Shown: positions 49,260 through 61,202 of the stretch, piece by piece
Layout of the letters: every line of letters starts with the position of its first letter
Position numbering within the stretch: the stretch's first letter is position 1
Assembly: GCF_029227915.1 (NCBI RefSeq)
Contig: NC_079886.1
Coordinates: 27,444,501 to 27,508,500, forward strand
Direction: 5' to 3'
DNA length: 64,000 nt
DNA from: Hydractinia symbiolongicarpus
Lineage: Eukaryota; Cnidaria; Hydrozoa; Anthoathecata; Hydractiniidae
Notes under the pieces: model-generated
Databases searched by the model: none
What the model was told of the DNA's origin: nothing
Seen by the model: the letters and a program-made list of their open reading frames with translations, nothing else
Translations under genes and position numbers: made by a program

Positions 49260-49664
49260 CAGCGTCTCATCAAAAACGAAATCATTTTTGAAAACTACAA
49301 GTCTCATGCGTTTTAGTGGTGAAAAATAATTTAAAGAATCGTTCGGAAAATGAGTTTACTCCCTGGGTACTTTCTTTGTATACTTTTGACTATACGGGCC
49401 AAGCCCGGGATTTACGGGAAATCGCGGGTTTTCGTTTGCCGGCGATTATATTTCTTTTATTCAGCGTCTCAATAAAAATTAAATCATTTTTGAAAAGTAC
49501 AAGTCTCATGCGTTTTAGTTGTTAAAATATAATTTAAAGAATCGTTCGGGAAATGAGTTTACTCTCTGCGTACTTTCTTTGTATACTTTTGACTATACGG
49601 GCTGGGTCCGGGATTTACGGGAAATCGCGGGTTTTCCTTTGCCGGAGATTATACTCCCTTTATT

Positions 49665-51689
49665 CAGCGTCTCATCAAAAATGAAATCATTTTTAAAAAA
49701 TTACAAGTCTCATGCGTTTTAGTGGTGAAGAAATAATTTTAAAAAATCGTTCGGGAAATGAGTTTACTCCCTGGGTAATTTCTTTGTATACATTCGACTA
49801 TACGGCCAAGCCCGGGATTTACGGGAAATCGCGGGTTTTCGTTTGCCGGCGATTAAACTCCTTTTATTCAGCGTCTTATCAAAAGCGAAATCATTTTTGA
49901 GAACTACAAGTTTCATGCGTTTTAGTGGTGAAAAATAATTTAAAGAATCGTCCGGGAAATGAGTTTACTACCTGGGTACTTTCTTTGTATACGTTCGACT
50001 ATACGGGTCAAGCCCGGGATTTACGGCAAATCGCGGGTTTTCGTTTGCCGGCGATTAAACTCCTTTTATTCAGCGTCTCATCAAAAATGAAATCATTTTT
50101 GAAAACTACAAGTCTCATGCGTTTTAGTGGTGAAGAAATAATTTAAAAAATCGTTCGGGAAATGAGTTTACTCCCTGGGTAATTTCTTTGTATACATTAG
50201 ACTATACGGCCAATCCCGGGATTTACGGGAAATCGCGGGTTTTCGTTTGCCCGCGATTAAAATCCTTTTATTCAGCGTCTCATCAAAAACGAAATCATTT
50301 TTGAAAACTACAAGTCTCATGCGTTTTAGTGGTGAAAAATAATTTAAAGAATCGTTCGGGAAATGAGTTCACTCCCTGGGTACTTTATTTGTATACATTT
50401 GACTATACGGGCCAAGCCCGGGATTTACGGGAAATCGCGGGTTTTCGTTTACCGGCGATTAAATTTCTTTTATTCAGCGTCTCATCAAAAATGAAATCAT
50501 TTTTGAAAACTACAAGTCTCATGCGTTTTAGTGGTGAAAAAATAATTTAAAAAATCGTTCGGGAAATGAGTTTACTCCTGGGTACTTTCTTTGTATACAT
50601 TCGACTATACGGGCCGATTCCAGGATATACGGGAAATCGCGGGTTTTCGTTTGCCAGCGATTAAACTCCTTTTATTCAGCGTCTCATCAAAAATGAAATC
50701 ATTTTTGAAAACTACAAGTCTCATGCGTTTTAGTGGTGAAAAAATAATTTAAAGATTCGTTCGGGAAATGTGTTTACTCCCTGGGTACTTTCTTTGTATA
50801 CTTTTGACTATACGGGCCGAGTCCTGGATTTACGGGAAATTGCGGGTTTTCGTTTGCCGGCGATTAAACTCCTTTTATTCAGCGTCTCATCAAAAACGAA
50901 ATCGTTTTTTAAAACTACAAGTCTTATGCGTTTTAGTGGTAAAAAATTATTTAAAGAATCCTTCTGGAAATGAGTTTACTCCCTGCGTACTTTCTTTGTA
51001 TACTTTTGACTATACGGGCCGAATATGGGATTTACGGGAAATCGCGGTTTTCGTTTGCCGGAGATTAAACTCCTTTTTATTCAGCGTCTCATCAAGAATG
51101 AAATCATTTTTGAAAACTACAAGTCTCATGCGTTTTAGTGGTGAAAAAATAATTTAAAGAATCGTTCGGGAAATGAGTTTACTCCCTGGGTACTTTCTTT
51201 GTATACTTTTCACTGTACGGGCCGAGTCCGTGATATACGGAAAATCGCGGGTTTTCGTTTGCCGGCGATTAAACTTCTTTTATTCAGTGTCTGATCAAAA
51301 ACGAAATCGTTTTTGAAAACTACAAGTCTCATGCGTTTTAGTGGTAAGAAATTAATTTAAAAAATCGTTCGGGAATTGAGTTTACTCCCTGGGTACTTTC
51401 TTTGTATACGTTCGACTATACGGGTCAAGCCCGGGATTTACGGCAAATCGCGGGTTTTCGTTTGCCGGCGATTAAACTCCTTTTATTCAGCGTCTCATCA
51501 AAAATGAAATCATTTTTAACAACTACAAGTCTCATGCGTTTTAGTGGTGAAGAAATAATTTAAAAAGTCGTTCGGGAAATGAGTTTACGCCCTGGGTAAT
51601 TTCTTTGTATACATTCGACTATACGGCCAAGCCCGGGATTTACGGGAAATCGCGGGTTTTCGTTTTCCGGCGATTGAACTCCTTTTATT
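49665..51689 (+). repeat. 10-monomer unit, first copy, 2025 bp
   Basis: It shares essentially all variants with 51690-53714 at an offset of 2024-2025 bp: GATTCGTTCGGGAAATGTG, TTCTGGAAATG, TCTGATCAAAAACG, TTTTAACAACTAC and GTTTACGCCC. Differences that I see are the first 40 bases, one missing G near 51046 (ATCGCGGTTTTCG) and one G in GATTGAACTCC near 51674. This indicates a recent duplication. Confidence 0.9.
51295..51316. repeat. Dyad copy with matching changes in both arms
   Basis: The arms here are TCAAAAACGA and TCGTTTTTGA, again perfect reverse complements, so the T-to-C change on the left is matched by A-to-G on the right. The same pair occurs at 53320-53341 in the duplicate. Single changes on only one side are common elsewhere, so this may be chance. 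Confidence 0.85.
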
Positions 51690-53714
51690 CAGCGTCTCAT
51701 CAAAAACGAAATCATTTTTGAAAACTACAAGTCTCATGCGTTTTAGTGGTGAAGAAATAATTTTAAAAAATCGTTCGGGAAATGAGTTTACTCCCTGGGT
51801 AATTTCTTTGTATACATTCGACTATACGGCCAAGCCCGGGATTTACGGGAAATCGCGGGTTTTCGTTTGCCGGCGATTAAACTCCTTTTATTCAGCGTCT
51901 TATCAAAAGCGAAATCATTTTTGAGAACTACAAGTTTCATGCGTTTTAGTGGTGAAAAATAATTTAAAGAATCGTCCGGGAAATGAGTTTACTACCTGGG
52001 TACTTTCTTTGTATACGTTCGACTATACGGGTCAAGCCCGGGATTTACGGCAAATCGCGGGTTTTCGTTTGCCGGCGATTAAACTCCTTTTATTCAGCGT
52101 CTCATCAAAAATGAAATCATTTTTGAAAACTACAAGTCTCATGCGTTTTAGTGGTGAAGAAATAATTTAAAAAATCGTTCGGGAAATGAGTTTACTCCCT
52201 GGGTAATTTCTTTGTATACATTAGACTATACGGCCAATCCCGGGATTTACGGGAAATCGCGGGTTTTCGTTTGCCCGCGATTAAAATCCTTTTATTCAGC
52301 GTCTCATCAAAAACGAAATCATTTTTGAAAACTACAAGTCTCATGCGTTTTAGTGGTGAAAAATAATTTAAAGAATCGTTCGGGAAATGAGTTCACTCCC
52401 TGGGTACTTTATTTGTATACATTTGACTATACGGGCCAAGCCCGGGATTTACGGGAAATCGCGGGTTTTCGTTTACCGGCGATTAAATTTCTTTTATTCA
52501 GCGTCTCATCAAAAATGAAATCATTTTTGAAAACTACAAGTCTCATGCGTTTTAGTGGTGAAAAAATAATTTAAAAAATCGTTCGGGAAATGAGTTTACT
52601 CCTGGGTACTTTCTTTGTATACATTCGACTATACGGGCCGATTCCAGGATATACGGGAAATCGCGGGTTTTCGTTTGCCAGCGATTAAACTCCTTTTATT
52701 CAGCGTCTCATCAAAAATGAAATCATTTTTGAAAACTACAAGTCTCATGCGTTTTAGTGGTGAAAAAATAATTTAAAGATTCGTTCGGGAAATGTGTTTA
52801 CTCCCTGGGTACTTTCTTTGTATACTTTTGACTATACGGGCCGAGTCCTGGATTTACGGGAAATTGCGGGTTTTCGTTTGCCGGCGATTAAACTCCTTTT
52901 ATTCAGCGTCTCATCAAAAACGAAATCGTTTTTTAAAACTACAAGTCTTATGCGTTTTAGTGGTAAAAAATTATTTAAAGAATCCTTCTGGAAATGAGTT
53001 TACTCCCTGCGTACTTTCTTTGTATACTTTTGACTATACGGGCCGAATATGGGATTTACGGGAAATCGCGGGTTTTCGTTTGCCGGAGATTAAACTCCTT
53101 TTTATTCAGCGTCTCATCAAGAATGAAATCATTTTTGAAAACTACAAGTCTCATGCGTTTTAGTGGTGAAAAAATAATTTAAAGAATCGTTCGGGAAATG
53201 AGTTTACTCCCTGGGTACTTTCTTTGTATACTTTTCACTGTACGGGCCGAGTCCGTGATATACGGAAAATCGCGGGTTTTCGTTTGCCGGCGATTAAACT
53301 TCTTTTATTCAGTGTCTGATCAAAAACGAAATCGTTTTTGAAAACTACAAGTCTCATGCGTTTTAGTGGTAAGAAATTAATTTAAAAAATCGTTCGGGAA
53401 TTGAGTTTACTCCCTGGGTACTTTCTTTGTATACGTTCGACTATACGGGTCAAGCCCGGGATTTACGGCAAATCGCGGGTTTTCGTTTGCCGGCGATTAA
53501 ACTCCTTTTATTCAGCGTCTCATCAAAAATGAAATCATTTTTAACAACTACAAGTCTCATGCGTTTTAGTGGTGAAGAAATAATTTAAAAAGTCGTTCGG
53601 GAAATGAGTTTACGCCCTGGGTAATTTCTTTGTATACATTCGACTATACGGCCAAGCCCGGGATTTACGGGAAATCGCGGGTTTTCGTTTTCCGGCGATT
53701 AAACTCCTTTTATT
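51690..53714 (+). repeat. 10-monomer unit, second copy, 2025 bp
   Basis: It directly abuts the first copy; the true breakpoint is a little inside the first monomer, near 51730. The next monomer (from 53715) switches to GAATCGTTCAGGAAATG, so the duplication stops there. Apart from the few differences listed for copy one the two read the same. Confidence 0.9.
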
Positions 53715-54320
53715 CAGCGTCTCATCAAAAACGAAATCATTTTTGAAAACTACAAGTCTCATGCGTTTTAGTGGTGAAAAATAATTTAAAGAATCGTTCA
53801 GGAAATGAGTTCACTCCCTGGGTACTTTCTTTGTATACATTTGACTATACGGGTCAAGCCCGGGATTTACGGCAAATCGCGGGTTTTCGTTTGCCGGCGA
53901 TTAAACTCCTTTTATTCAGCGTCTCATCAAAAATGAAATCATTTTTAACAACTACAAGTCTCATGCGTTTTAGTGGTGAAGAAATAATTTAAAAAGTCGT
54001 TCGGGAAATGAGTTTACGCCCTGGGTAATTTCTTTGTATACATTCGACTATACGGCCAAGCCCGGGATTTACGGGAAATCGCGGGTTTTCGTTTTCCGGC
54101 GATTAAACTCCTTTTATTCAGCGTCTCATCAAAAACGAAATCATTTTTGAAAACTACAAGTCTCATGCGTTTTAGTGGTGAAAAATAATTTAAAGAATCG
54201 TTCAGGAAATGAGTTCACTCCCTGGGTACTTTCTTTGTATACATTTGACTATACGGGCCAAGCCCGGGATTTACAGGAAATCGCGGGTTTTTGTTTACCG
54301 GCGATTAAATTTCTTTTATT
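53513..54320 (+). repeat. Dimer duplication, 404 bp copies
   Basis: Copies run 53513-53916 and 53917-54320. Both have TTTTAACAACTAC, GTTTACGCCC, GTTTTCCGGCG and GTTCAGGAAATGAG. The second copy changes near its end (about 54255) into an E-like tail with TTTACAGGAAATCG. Confidence 0.83.
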
Positions 54321-55130
54321 CAGCGTCTCATCAAAAATGAAATCATTTTTGAAAACTACAAGTCTCATGCGTTTTAGTGGTGAAAAAATAATTTAAAAAA
54401 TCGTTCGGGAAATGAGTTTACTCCTGGGTACTTTCTTTGTATACATTCGACTATACGGGCCGATTCCAGGATATACGGGAAATCGCGGGTTTTCGTTTGC
54501 CAGCGATTAAACTCCTTTTATTCAGCGTCTCATCAAAAATGAAATCATTTTTGAAAACTACAAGTCTCATGCGTTTTAGTGGTGAAAAAATAATTTAAAG
54601 AATCGTTCGGGAAATGTGTTTACTCCCTGGGTACTTTCTTTGTATACTTTTGACTATACGGGCCGAGTCCTGGATTTACGGGAAATTGCGGGTTTTCGTT
54701 TGCCGGCGACTAAAGTCCTTTTATTCAGCGTCTCATCAAAAACGAAATCGTTTTTTAAAACTACAAGTCTTATGCGTTTTAGTGGTAAAAAATTATTTAA
54801 AGAATCCTTCGGGAAATGAGTTTACTCCCTGCGTACTTTCTTTGTATACTTTTGACTATACGGGCCGAATCTGGGATTTACGGGAAATCGCGGGTTTTCG
54901 TTTGCCGGAGATTAAACTCCTTTTATTCAGCGTCTCATCAAGAATGAAATCATTTTTGAAAACTACAAGTCTCATGCGTTTTAGTGGTGAAAAAATAATT
55001 TAAAGAATCGTTCGGGAAATGAGTTTACTCCCTGGGTACTTTCTTTGTATACTTTTCACTGTACGGGCCGAGTCCGTGATATACGGAAAATCGCGGGTTT
55101 TCGTTTGCCGGCGATTAAACTCCTTTTATT
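54119..55130 (+). repeat. Partial third copy of the 10-monomer unit, 5 monomers
   Basis: Order and variants follow 52297-53308: E, A with TTTGCCAGCG, F preceded by GGGAAATGTG, B and D. Differences are more numerous than between copies one and two, for example GCGACTAAAGTCC (about 54715) and TTCGGGAAATG for TTCTGGAAATG, so it is an older relative. Confidence 0.82.
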
Positions 55131-56347
55131 CAGCGTCTCATCAGAAATGAAATCATTTTTGAAAACTACAAGTCTCATGCGTTTTAGTGGTAAAAAAATA
55201 ATTTAAAAAATTGTTCGGGAAATGAGTTTACTCCCAGTTTACTTTCTCTGTATACATTCGACTATACAGGTCAAGCCCGGGATTTACGGGAACTCCCTGG
55301 TTTTCGTTTGCCGGCGATTAAACTCCTTTTATTCAGCGTCTCATCAGAAATGAAATCATTTTTGAAAACTACAAGTCTCATGCGTTTTAGTGGTAAAAAA
55401 ATAATTTAAAAAATCATTCGGGAAATGAGTTTACTCCCAGTTTACTTTCTCTGTATACATTCGACTATACGGCCAAGCCCGGGATTTACGGGAAATCGCG
55501 GGTTTCCGTTTGCCGGAGATTAAACTCCTTTTATTCAGCGTCTGATCAAAAACGAAATCATTTTTGAAAACTACAAGTCTCATGCGTTTTAAAGGTGAAA
55601 AACAATTTAAAGAATCGTTCGGGAAATGAGTTTACTCCCTGCGTACTTTCTTTGTATACTTTTTGACTATACGGGCCGAATCTGGGATTTACGAGAAATC
55701 GCGGGTTTTCGTTTGCCGGAGATTAAACTCCTTTTATTCAGCGTCTCATCAAGAATGAAATCGTTTTTGAAAACTACAAGTCTCATGCGTTTTATTGGTA
55801 AGAAATTAATTTAAAAAATCGTTCGGGAAATGAGTTTACTCCCAGTTTACTTTCTTTGTATACATTCGACTATACGGGCCGAGTCTGGGATTTACGGGAA
55901 ATCGCGGGTTTTCGTTTGCCGGAGATTTAACTCCTTTTATTCAGCGTCTCATCAAGAATGAAATCGTTTTTGAAAACTACAAGTTTTTTGCGTTTTAGTG
56001 GTAAATAATTAATTAAAAAAATCGTTCGGGAAATGAGTTTACTCCCAGTTTACTTTCTCTGTATACATTCGACTATACGGGTCAAGCCCGGGATTTACGG
56101 GAACTCCCGGGTTTTCGTTTGCCGGCGATTAAACTCCTTTTATTCAGCGTCCCATCAGAAATGAAATCATTTTTGAAAACTACAAGTCTCATGCGTTTTA
56201 GTGGTAAAAAAATAATTTAAAAAATTGTTCGGGAAATGAGTTTACTCCCAGTTTACTTTCTCTGTATACATTCGACTATACGGGTCAAGCGCGGGATTTA
56301 CGGGAACTCCCTGGTTTTCGTTTGCCGGCGATTAAACTCCTTTTATT
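55131..56347 (+). repeat. Six-monomer block with private CTTTCTCTGTATAC variant
   Basis: Four of these monomers carry CTTTCTCTG instead of CTTTCTTTG (about 55245, 55448, 56050 and 56267), a variant I do not see elsewhere. Others have GAACTCCCTGG or TCATCAGAAATG. The TCTGATCAAAAACG variant near 55541 links the block to the 10-monomer unit. Confidence 0.8.
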
Positions 56348-57763
56348 CAGCGTCTCATCAGAAATGAAATCATTTTTGAAAACTACAAGTCCCATGCGTT
56401 TTAGTAGTGAAGAAATAATTTTAAAAATTGTTCGGGAAATGAGTTTACTCCCAGTTTACTTTCTTTGTATACATTCGACTATACGGCCAAGCCCTGGATT
56501 TACGGGAAATCGCGGGTTTCCGTTTGCCGGAGATTAAACTCCTTTTATTCAGCGTCTCATCAAGAATGAAATCGTTTTTGAAAACTACAAGTCTTATGCG
56601 TTTTAGTGGTAAAAAATTAATTTAAAAAATTGTTCGGGAAATGAGTTTACTCCCAGTTTACTTTCTTCGTATAAATTTGACTATACGGGTCAAGCCCGGA
56701 ATTTACGGAACTCTCGGGTTTTCGTTTGCCGGCGATTAAACTCCTTTTATCAGTGTCTCATCAAAAATGAAATCATTTTTGAAAACTACAAGTCTCATGC
56801 GTTTTAGTGGTGAAAAAATTATTTAAAAAATTGTTCGGCAAATGAGTTTACTCCCAGTTTACTTTCTTTGTATACATTCGACTATACGGCCAAGCCCGGG
56901 ATTTACGGGAAATCGCGGGTTTTCGTTTGCCGGAGATTAAACTCCTTTTATTCAGCGTCTCATCAAGAATGAAATCGTTTTGAAAACTACAAGTCTTATG
57001 CGTTTTAGTGGTAAAAAATTAATTTAAAAAATCGTTCGGGAAATGAGTTTACTCCCAGTTTACTTTCTTCGTATAAATTCGACTATACAGGTCAAGCCCG
57101 GGATTTACGGGAAATCGCGGGTTTTCGTTTGCCGGAGATTAAACACCTTTTATTCAGCGTCTCATCAAGAATAAAATCGTTTTTGAAAACTACAAGTCTC
57201 ATGCGTTTTAGTGGTAAGAAATTAATTTAAAAAATCGTTCGGGAAATGAGTTTACTCCCAGTTTACTTTCTTTGTAAACAATCGACTATACGGACCGAGT
57301 CTGGGATTTACGGGAAATCGCGGGTTTTCGTTTGCCGGAGATTAAACTCCTTTTATTCAGCGTCTCATCAAGAATGAAATCGTTTTTGAAAACTACAAAT
57401 AATATGCGTTTTAGTGGTAAAAAATTAATTTAAAAAATCATTCAGGAAATGAGTTTACTCCCAGTTTACTTTCTTTGTATACATTCGACTATACGGATCA
57501 AGCCCGGGATTTACAGGAACTCCCGGGTTTTTGTTTGCCGGCGATTAAACTCCTTTTATTCAGCGTCTCATCTAAAATGAAATCATTTTTGAAAACTACA
57601 AGTGGCGTGGGTTTTAGTGGTGAAAAAATAATTTAAAAAATCGTTTGGGAAATGAGTTTACTCCCTGGGTACTTTCTTTGTATACTTTTGACTATACGGG
57701 TCAAGCCCGGGATTTACGGGAACTCCCTGGTTTTCGTTTGCCGGCGATTAAACTCCTTTTATT
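56348..57763 (+). repeat. Heptamer unit, first copy, 1416 bp
   Basis: Seven monomers, repeated from 57764 at exactly 1416 bp. Shared rare variants: CCCATGCG with TTTTAGTAGTGAAG, TTTTATCAGTGTC, TTACGGAACTC, ATCGTTTTGAAAAC, TTTGTAAACAATCG and AGTGGCGTG. Visible differences are few, among them CAAATAATATGCG here against CAAATCTTATGCG, and TATAAATTCG against TATTAATTCG. Confidence 0.9.
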
Positions 57764-59179
57764 CAGCGTCTCATCAAAAATGAAATCATTTTTGAAAACT
57801 ACAAGTCCCATGCGTTTTAGTAGTGAAGAAATAATTTAAAAAATTGTTCGGGAAATGAGTTTACTCCCAGTTTACTTTCTTTGTATACATTCGACTATAC
57901 GGCCAAGCCCGGGATTTACGGGAAATCGCGGGTTTCCGTTTGCCGGAGATTAAACTCCTTTTATTCAGCGTCTCATCAAGAATGAAATCGTTTTTGAAAA
58001 CTACAAGTCTTATGCGTTTTAGTGGTAAAAAATTAATTTAAAAAATTGTTCGGGAAATGAGTTTACTCCCAGTTTACTTTCTTCGTATAAATTTGACTAT
58101 ACGGGTCAAGCCCGGAATTTACGGAACTCTCGGGTTTTCGTTTGCCGGCGATTAAACTCCTTTTATCAGTGTCTCATCAAAAATGAAATCATTTTTGAAA
58201 ACTACAAGTCTCATGCGTTTTAGTGGTGAAAAAATTATTTAAAAAATTGTTCGGCAAATGAGTTTACTCCCAGTTTACTTTCTTTGTATACATTCGACTA
58301 TACGGCCAAGCCCGGGATTTACGGGAAATCGCGGGTTTTCGTTTGCCGGAGATTAAACTCCTTTTATTCAGCGTCTCATCAAGAATGAAATCGTTTTGAA
58401 AACTACAAGTCTTATGCGTTTTAGTGGTAAAAAATTAATTTAAAAAATCGTTCGGGAAATGAGTTTACTCCCAGTTTACTTTCTTCGTATTAATTCGACT
58501 ATACAGGTCAAGCCCGGGATTTACGGGAAATCGCGGGTTTTCGTTTGCCGGAGATTAAACACCTTTTATTCAGCGTCTCATCAAGAATAAAATCGTTTTT
58601 GAAAACTACAAGTCTCATGCGTTTTAGTGGTAAGAAATTAATTTAAAAAATCGTTCGGGAAATGAGTTTACTCCCAGTTTACTTTCTTTGTAAACAATCG
58701 ACTATACGGACCGAGTCTGGGATTTACGGGAAATCGCGGGTTTTCGTTTGCCGGAGATTAAACTCCTTTTATTCAGCGTCTCATCAAGAATGAAATCGTT
58801 TTTGAAAACTACAAATCTTATGCGTTTTAGTGGTAAAAAATTAATTTAAAAAATCATTCAGGAAATGAGTTTACTCCCAGTTTACTTTCTTTGTATACAT
58901 TCGACTATACGGATCAAGCCCGGGATTTACAGGAACTCCCGGGTTTTTGTTTGCCGGCGATTAAACTCCTTTTATTCAGCGTCTCATCTAAAATGAAATC
59001 AATTTTGAAAACTACAAGTGGCGTGCGTTTTAGTGGTGAAAAAATAATTTAAAGAATCGTTTGGGAAATGAGTTTACTCCCTGGGTACTTTCTTTGTATA
59101 CTTTTGACTATACGGGTCAAGCCCGGGATTTACGGCAAATCGCGGGTTTTCGTTTGCCGGCGATTAAACTCCTTTTATT
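57764..59179 (+). repeat. Heptamer unit, second copy, 1416 bp
   Basis: It repeats 56348-57763 with about eight visible base differences, roughly 99% identity by eye. Its last monomer has ACGGCAAATCGCGGG where the first copy has GGGAACTCCCTGG, so the right breakpoint falls near 59110. Confidence 0.9.
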
Positions 59180-59987
59180 CAGCGTCTCATCAAAAATGAA
59201 ATCATTTTTAAAAACTAAAAGTCTCATGCGTTTTAGTGGTGAAAAATAATTTAAAGAATCGTTCGGGAAATGACATTACTCCCTGCGTGCTTTCTTTGTA
59301 TACTTTTGACTATACGGGCCAAATCTGGGATTTATGGGAAATCGCGGGTTTTCGTTTGCCGGAGATTAAACTCCTTTTATTCTGCGTCTCATCAAGAATG
59401 AAATCGTTTTTGAAAACTACAAATCTTATGCGTTTTAGTGGTAAAAAATTAATTTAAAATATCATTCGGGAAATGAGTTTACTCCCAGTTTACTTTCTTT
59501 GTATACATTCGAGTATACGGGTCAAGCCCGGGATTTACGGGAACTCCCGGGTTTTTGTTTGCCGGCGATTAAACTCCTTTTATTCAGCGACTCATCAAAA
59601 ATGAAATCATTTCTGAAAACTACAAGTCTCATGAGTTTTAGTGGTGAAAAAATAACTTAAAAAATTGTTCGGGAAATGAGTTTACTCCCAGTTTACTTTC
59701 TTTGTATACATTCGACTATACGGCCAAGCCGGGATTTACGGGAAATCGCGGGTTTTCGTTTGCCGGCGATTAAACTCCTTTTATTCAGCGTCTCATCAAA
59801 AACAAAATCATTTTTGAAAACTACAAGTCTCATGCGTTTTAGTGGTGAAAAATAATTTAAAGAATCGTTCGGGAAATGAGTTTACTCCCTGCGTGCTTTC
59901 TTTTTATACTTTTGACTATACGGGCCAAATCTGGGATTTATGGGAAATCGCGGGTTTTCGTTTGCCGGAGATTAAGCTCCTTTTATT
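59180..59987 (+). repeat. Four-monomer bridge between the two heptamer systems
   Basis: It contains two B-like monomers with GCGTGCTTTC and GGGCCAAATCTGGG separated by K-like and H-like monomers. CATGAGTTTTAG and AATAACTTAAAA near 59630-59660 are local changes. Nothing but satellite is present. Confidence 0.78.
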
Positions 59988-61202
59988 CTGCGTCTCATCA
60001 AGAATGAAATCGTTTTTGAAAACTACAAATCTTATGCGTTTTAAGTGGTAAAAAATTAATTTAAAAAATCATTCAGGAAATGAGTTTACTCCCAGTTTAC
60101 TTTCTTTGTATACATTCGACTATACGGGTCAAGCCTGGGATTTACGGGAACTCCCGGGTTTTTGTTTACCGGCGATTAAACTGAATTTATTCAGCGTCTC
60201 ATCAAAAATGAAATCATTTTTGAAAACTACAAGTCTCATGTGTTTTAGTAGTGAAAAAATAATTTAAAAAATTGTTCGGGAAATGAGTTTACTCCCAGTT
60301 TACTTTCTTTGTATACATTCGACTATACGGCCAAGCCTGGGATTTACGGGAAATCGCGGGTTTTCGTTTGCCGGCGATTAAACTCCTTTTATTCAGCGTC
60401 TCATCAAAAACAAAATCATTTTTGAAAATTACAAGTCTGATGCGTTTTAGTGGTAAAAAATAATTTAAAGAATCGTTCGGGAAATGAGTTTACTCCCTGG
60501 GTACTTTTTTGTATATTTTTCACTCAACGGGCCGAGTCCGTGATATACGGAAAATCGTGGGTTTTCCTTTGCCGGCGATTAAACTCCTTTTATTCAGCGT
60601 CTCATCAAAAAGGAAATCATTTTTGAAAACTACAAGTCTTATGCGTTTTAGTGGTGAAAAAATAATTTAAAGAATCGTTCGGAAAGTGAGTTTACTCCCT
60701 GGGTACTTTCTTTGTATACTTTTGACTATACGGACCGAGTCCTGGATTTACGGGAAATTGCGCGTTTTTGTTTGCCGGCTATTAAACTCCTTTTATTCAG
60801 CGTCTCATCAAAAATGAAATTGTTTTTGAAAACTACAAGTCTTATGCGTTTTAGTGGTAAAAAATTAATTTAAAAAATCGTTCGGGAAATGAGTTTACTC
60901 CCAGTTTACTTTCATTGTATACATTTGACTATACGGGTCAAGCCCAGGATTTACGGCAAATCGCGGGTTTTCGTTTGCCGGCGATTAAACTCCTTTTATT
61001 CAGCGTCTCATCAAGAATGAAATCATTTTTGAAAACTACAAGTCTCATGCGTTTTAATGGTTAAGAAATAATTTAAAAAATCATCGGCAAATGAGTTTAC
61101 TCCCTGGGTATTTTCTTTGTATACTTTTGACTATACGGGCCAAATCTGGGATTTATGGGAAATCGCGGGTTTTCGTTTGCCGGAGATTAAGCTCCTTTTA
61201 TT
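59988..61202 (+). repeat. Right-end unit, 6-monomer copy, 1215 bp
   Basis: The unit begins with CTGCGTCTCATC and a one-base insertion, GTTTTAAGTGGT (60041 region), which recurs at 61256 and 62672. It includes TATTTTTCACTCAACGG, TTCGGAAAGTGAG and TTTTAATGGTTAAG. The inserted A makes a convenient tag for the unit. Confidence 0.87.

Larger units (their letters stand above)
44813..49664 (+). repeat. Mixed domain of K, H, J, B and G monomers
   Basis: About 24 monomers without one dominant unit. K monomers (GGCATTTACGGG) and H-like monomers with GGCCAAGCCCGGGATTTATGG alternate with J monomers, many with GTATACGTTCGAC and GAAAAACAATTT. Local periodicities include a J-B-G trimer (45823), segments about 607 and 2022 bp apart around 45475, 47497 and 48104, and a dimer at 48452. 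No non-satellite sequence is present. Confidence 0.8.

Noticed and set aside
40871-51157. Open reading frames of 60-129 codons, such as 40871-41236 and 50768-51157, that encode related peptides (MKSFLKTTSLMRFSG and similar)
   Set aside because: They are the repeat read in frame. The monomer is not a multiple of three, so the frame is lost at each copy, and most frames end at the TAA of AATTTAA. Longer ones arise only where an indel shifts past that stop. Variation shows no preference for synonymous sites, and the same DNA is conserved in copies with no open frame.
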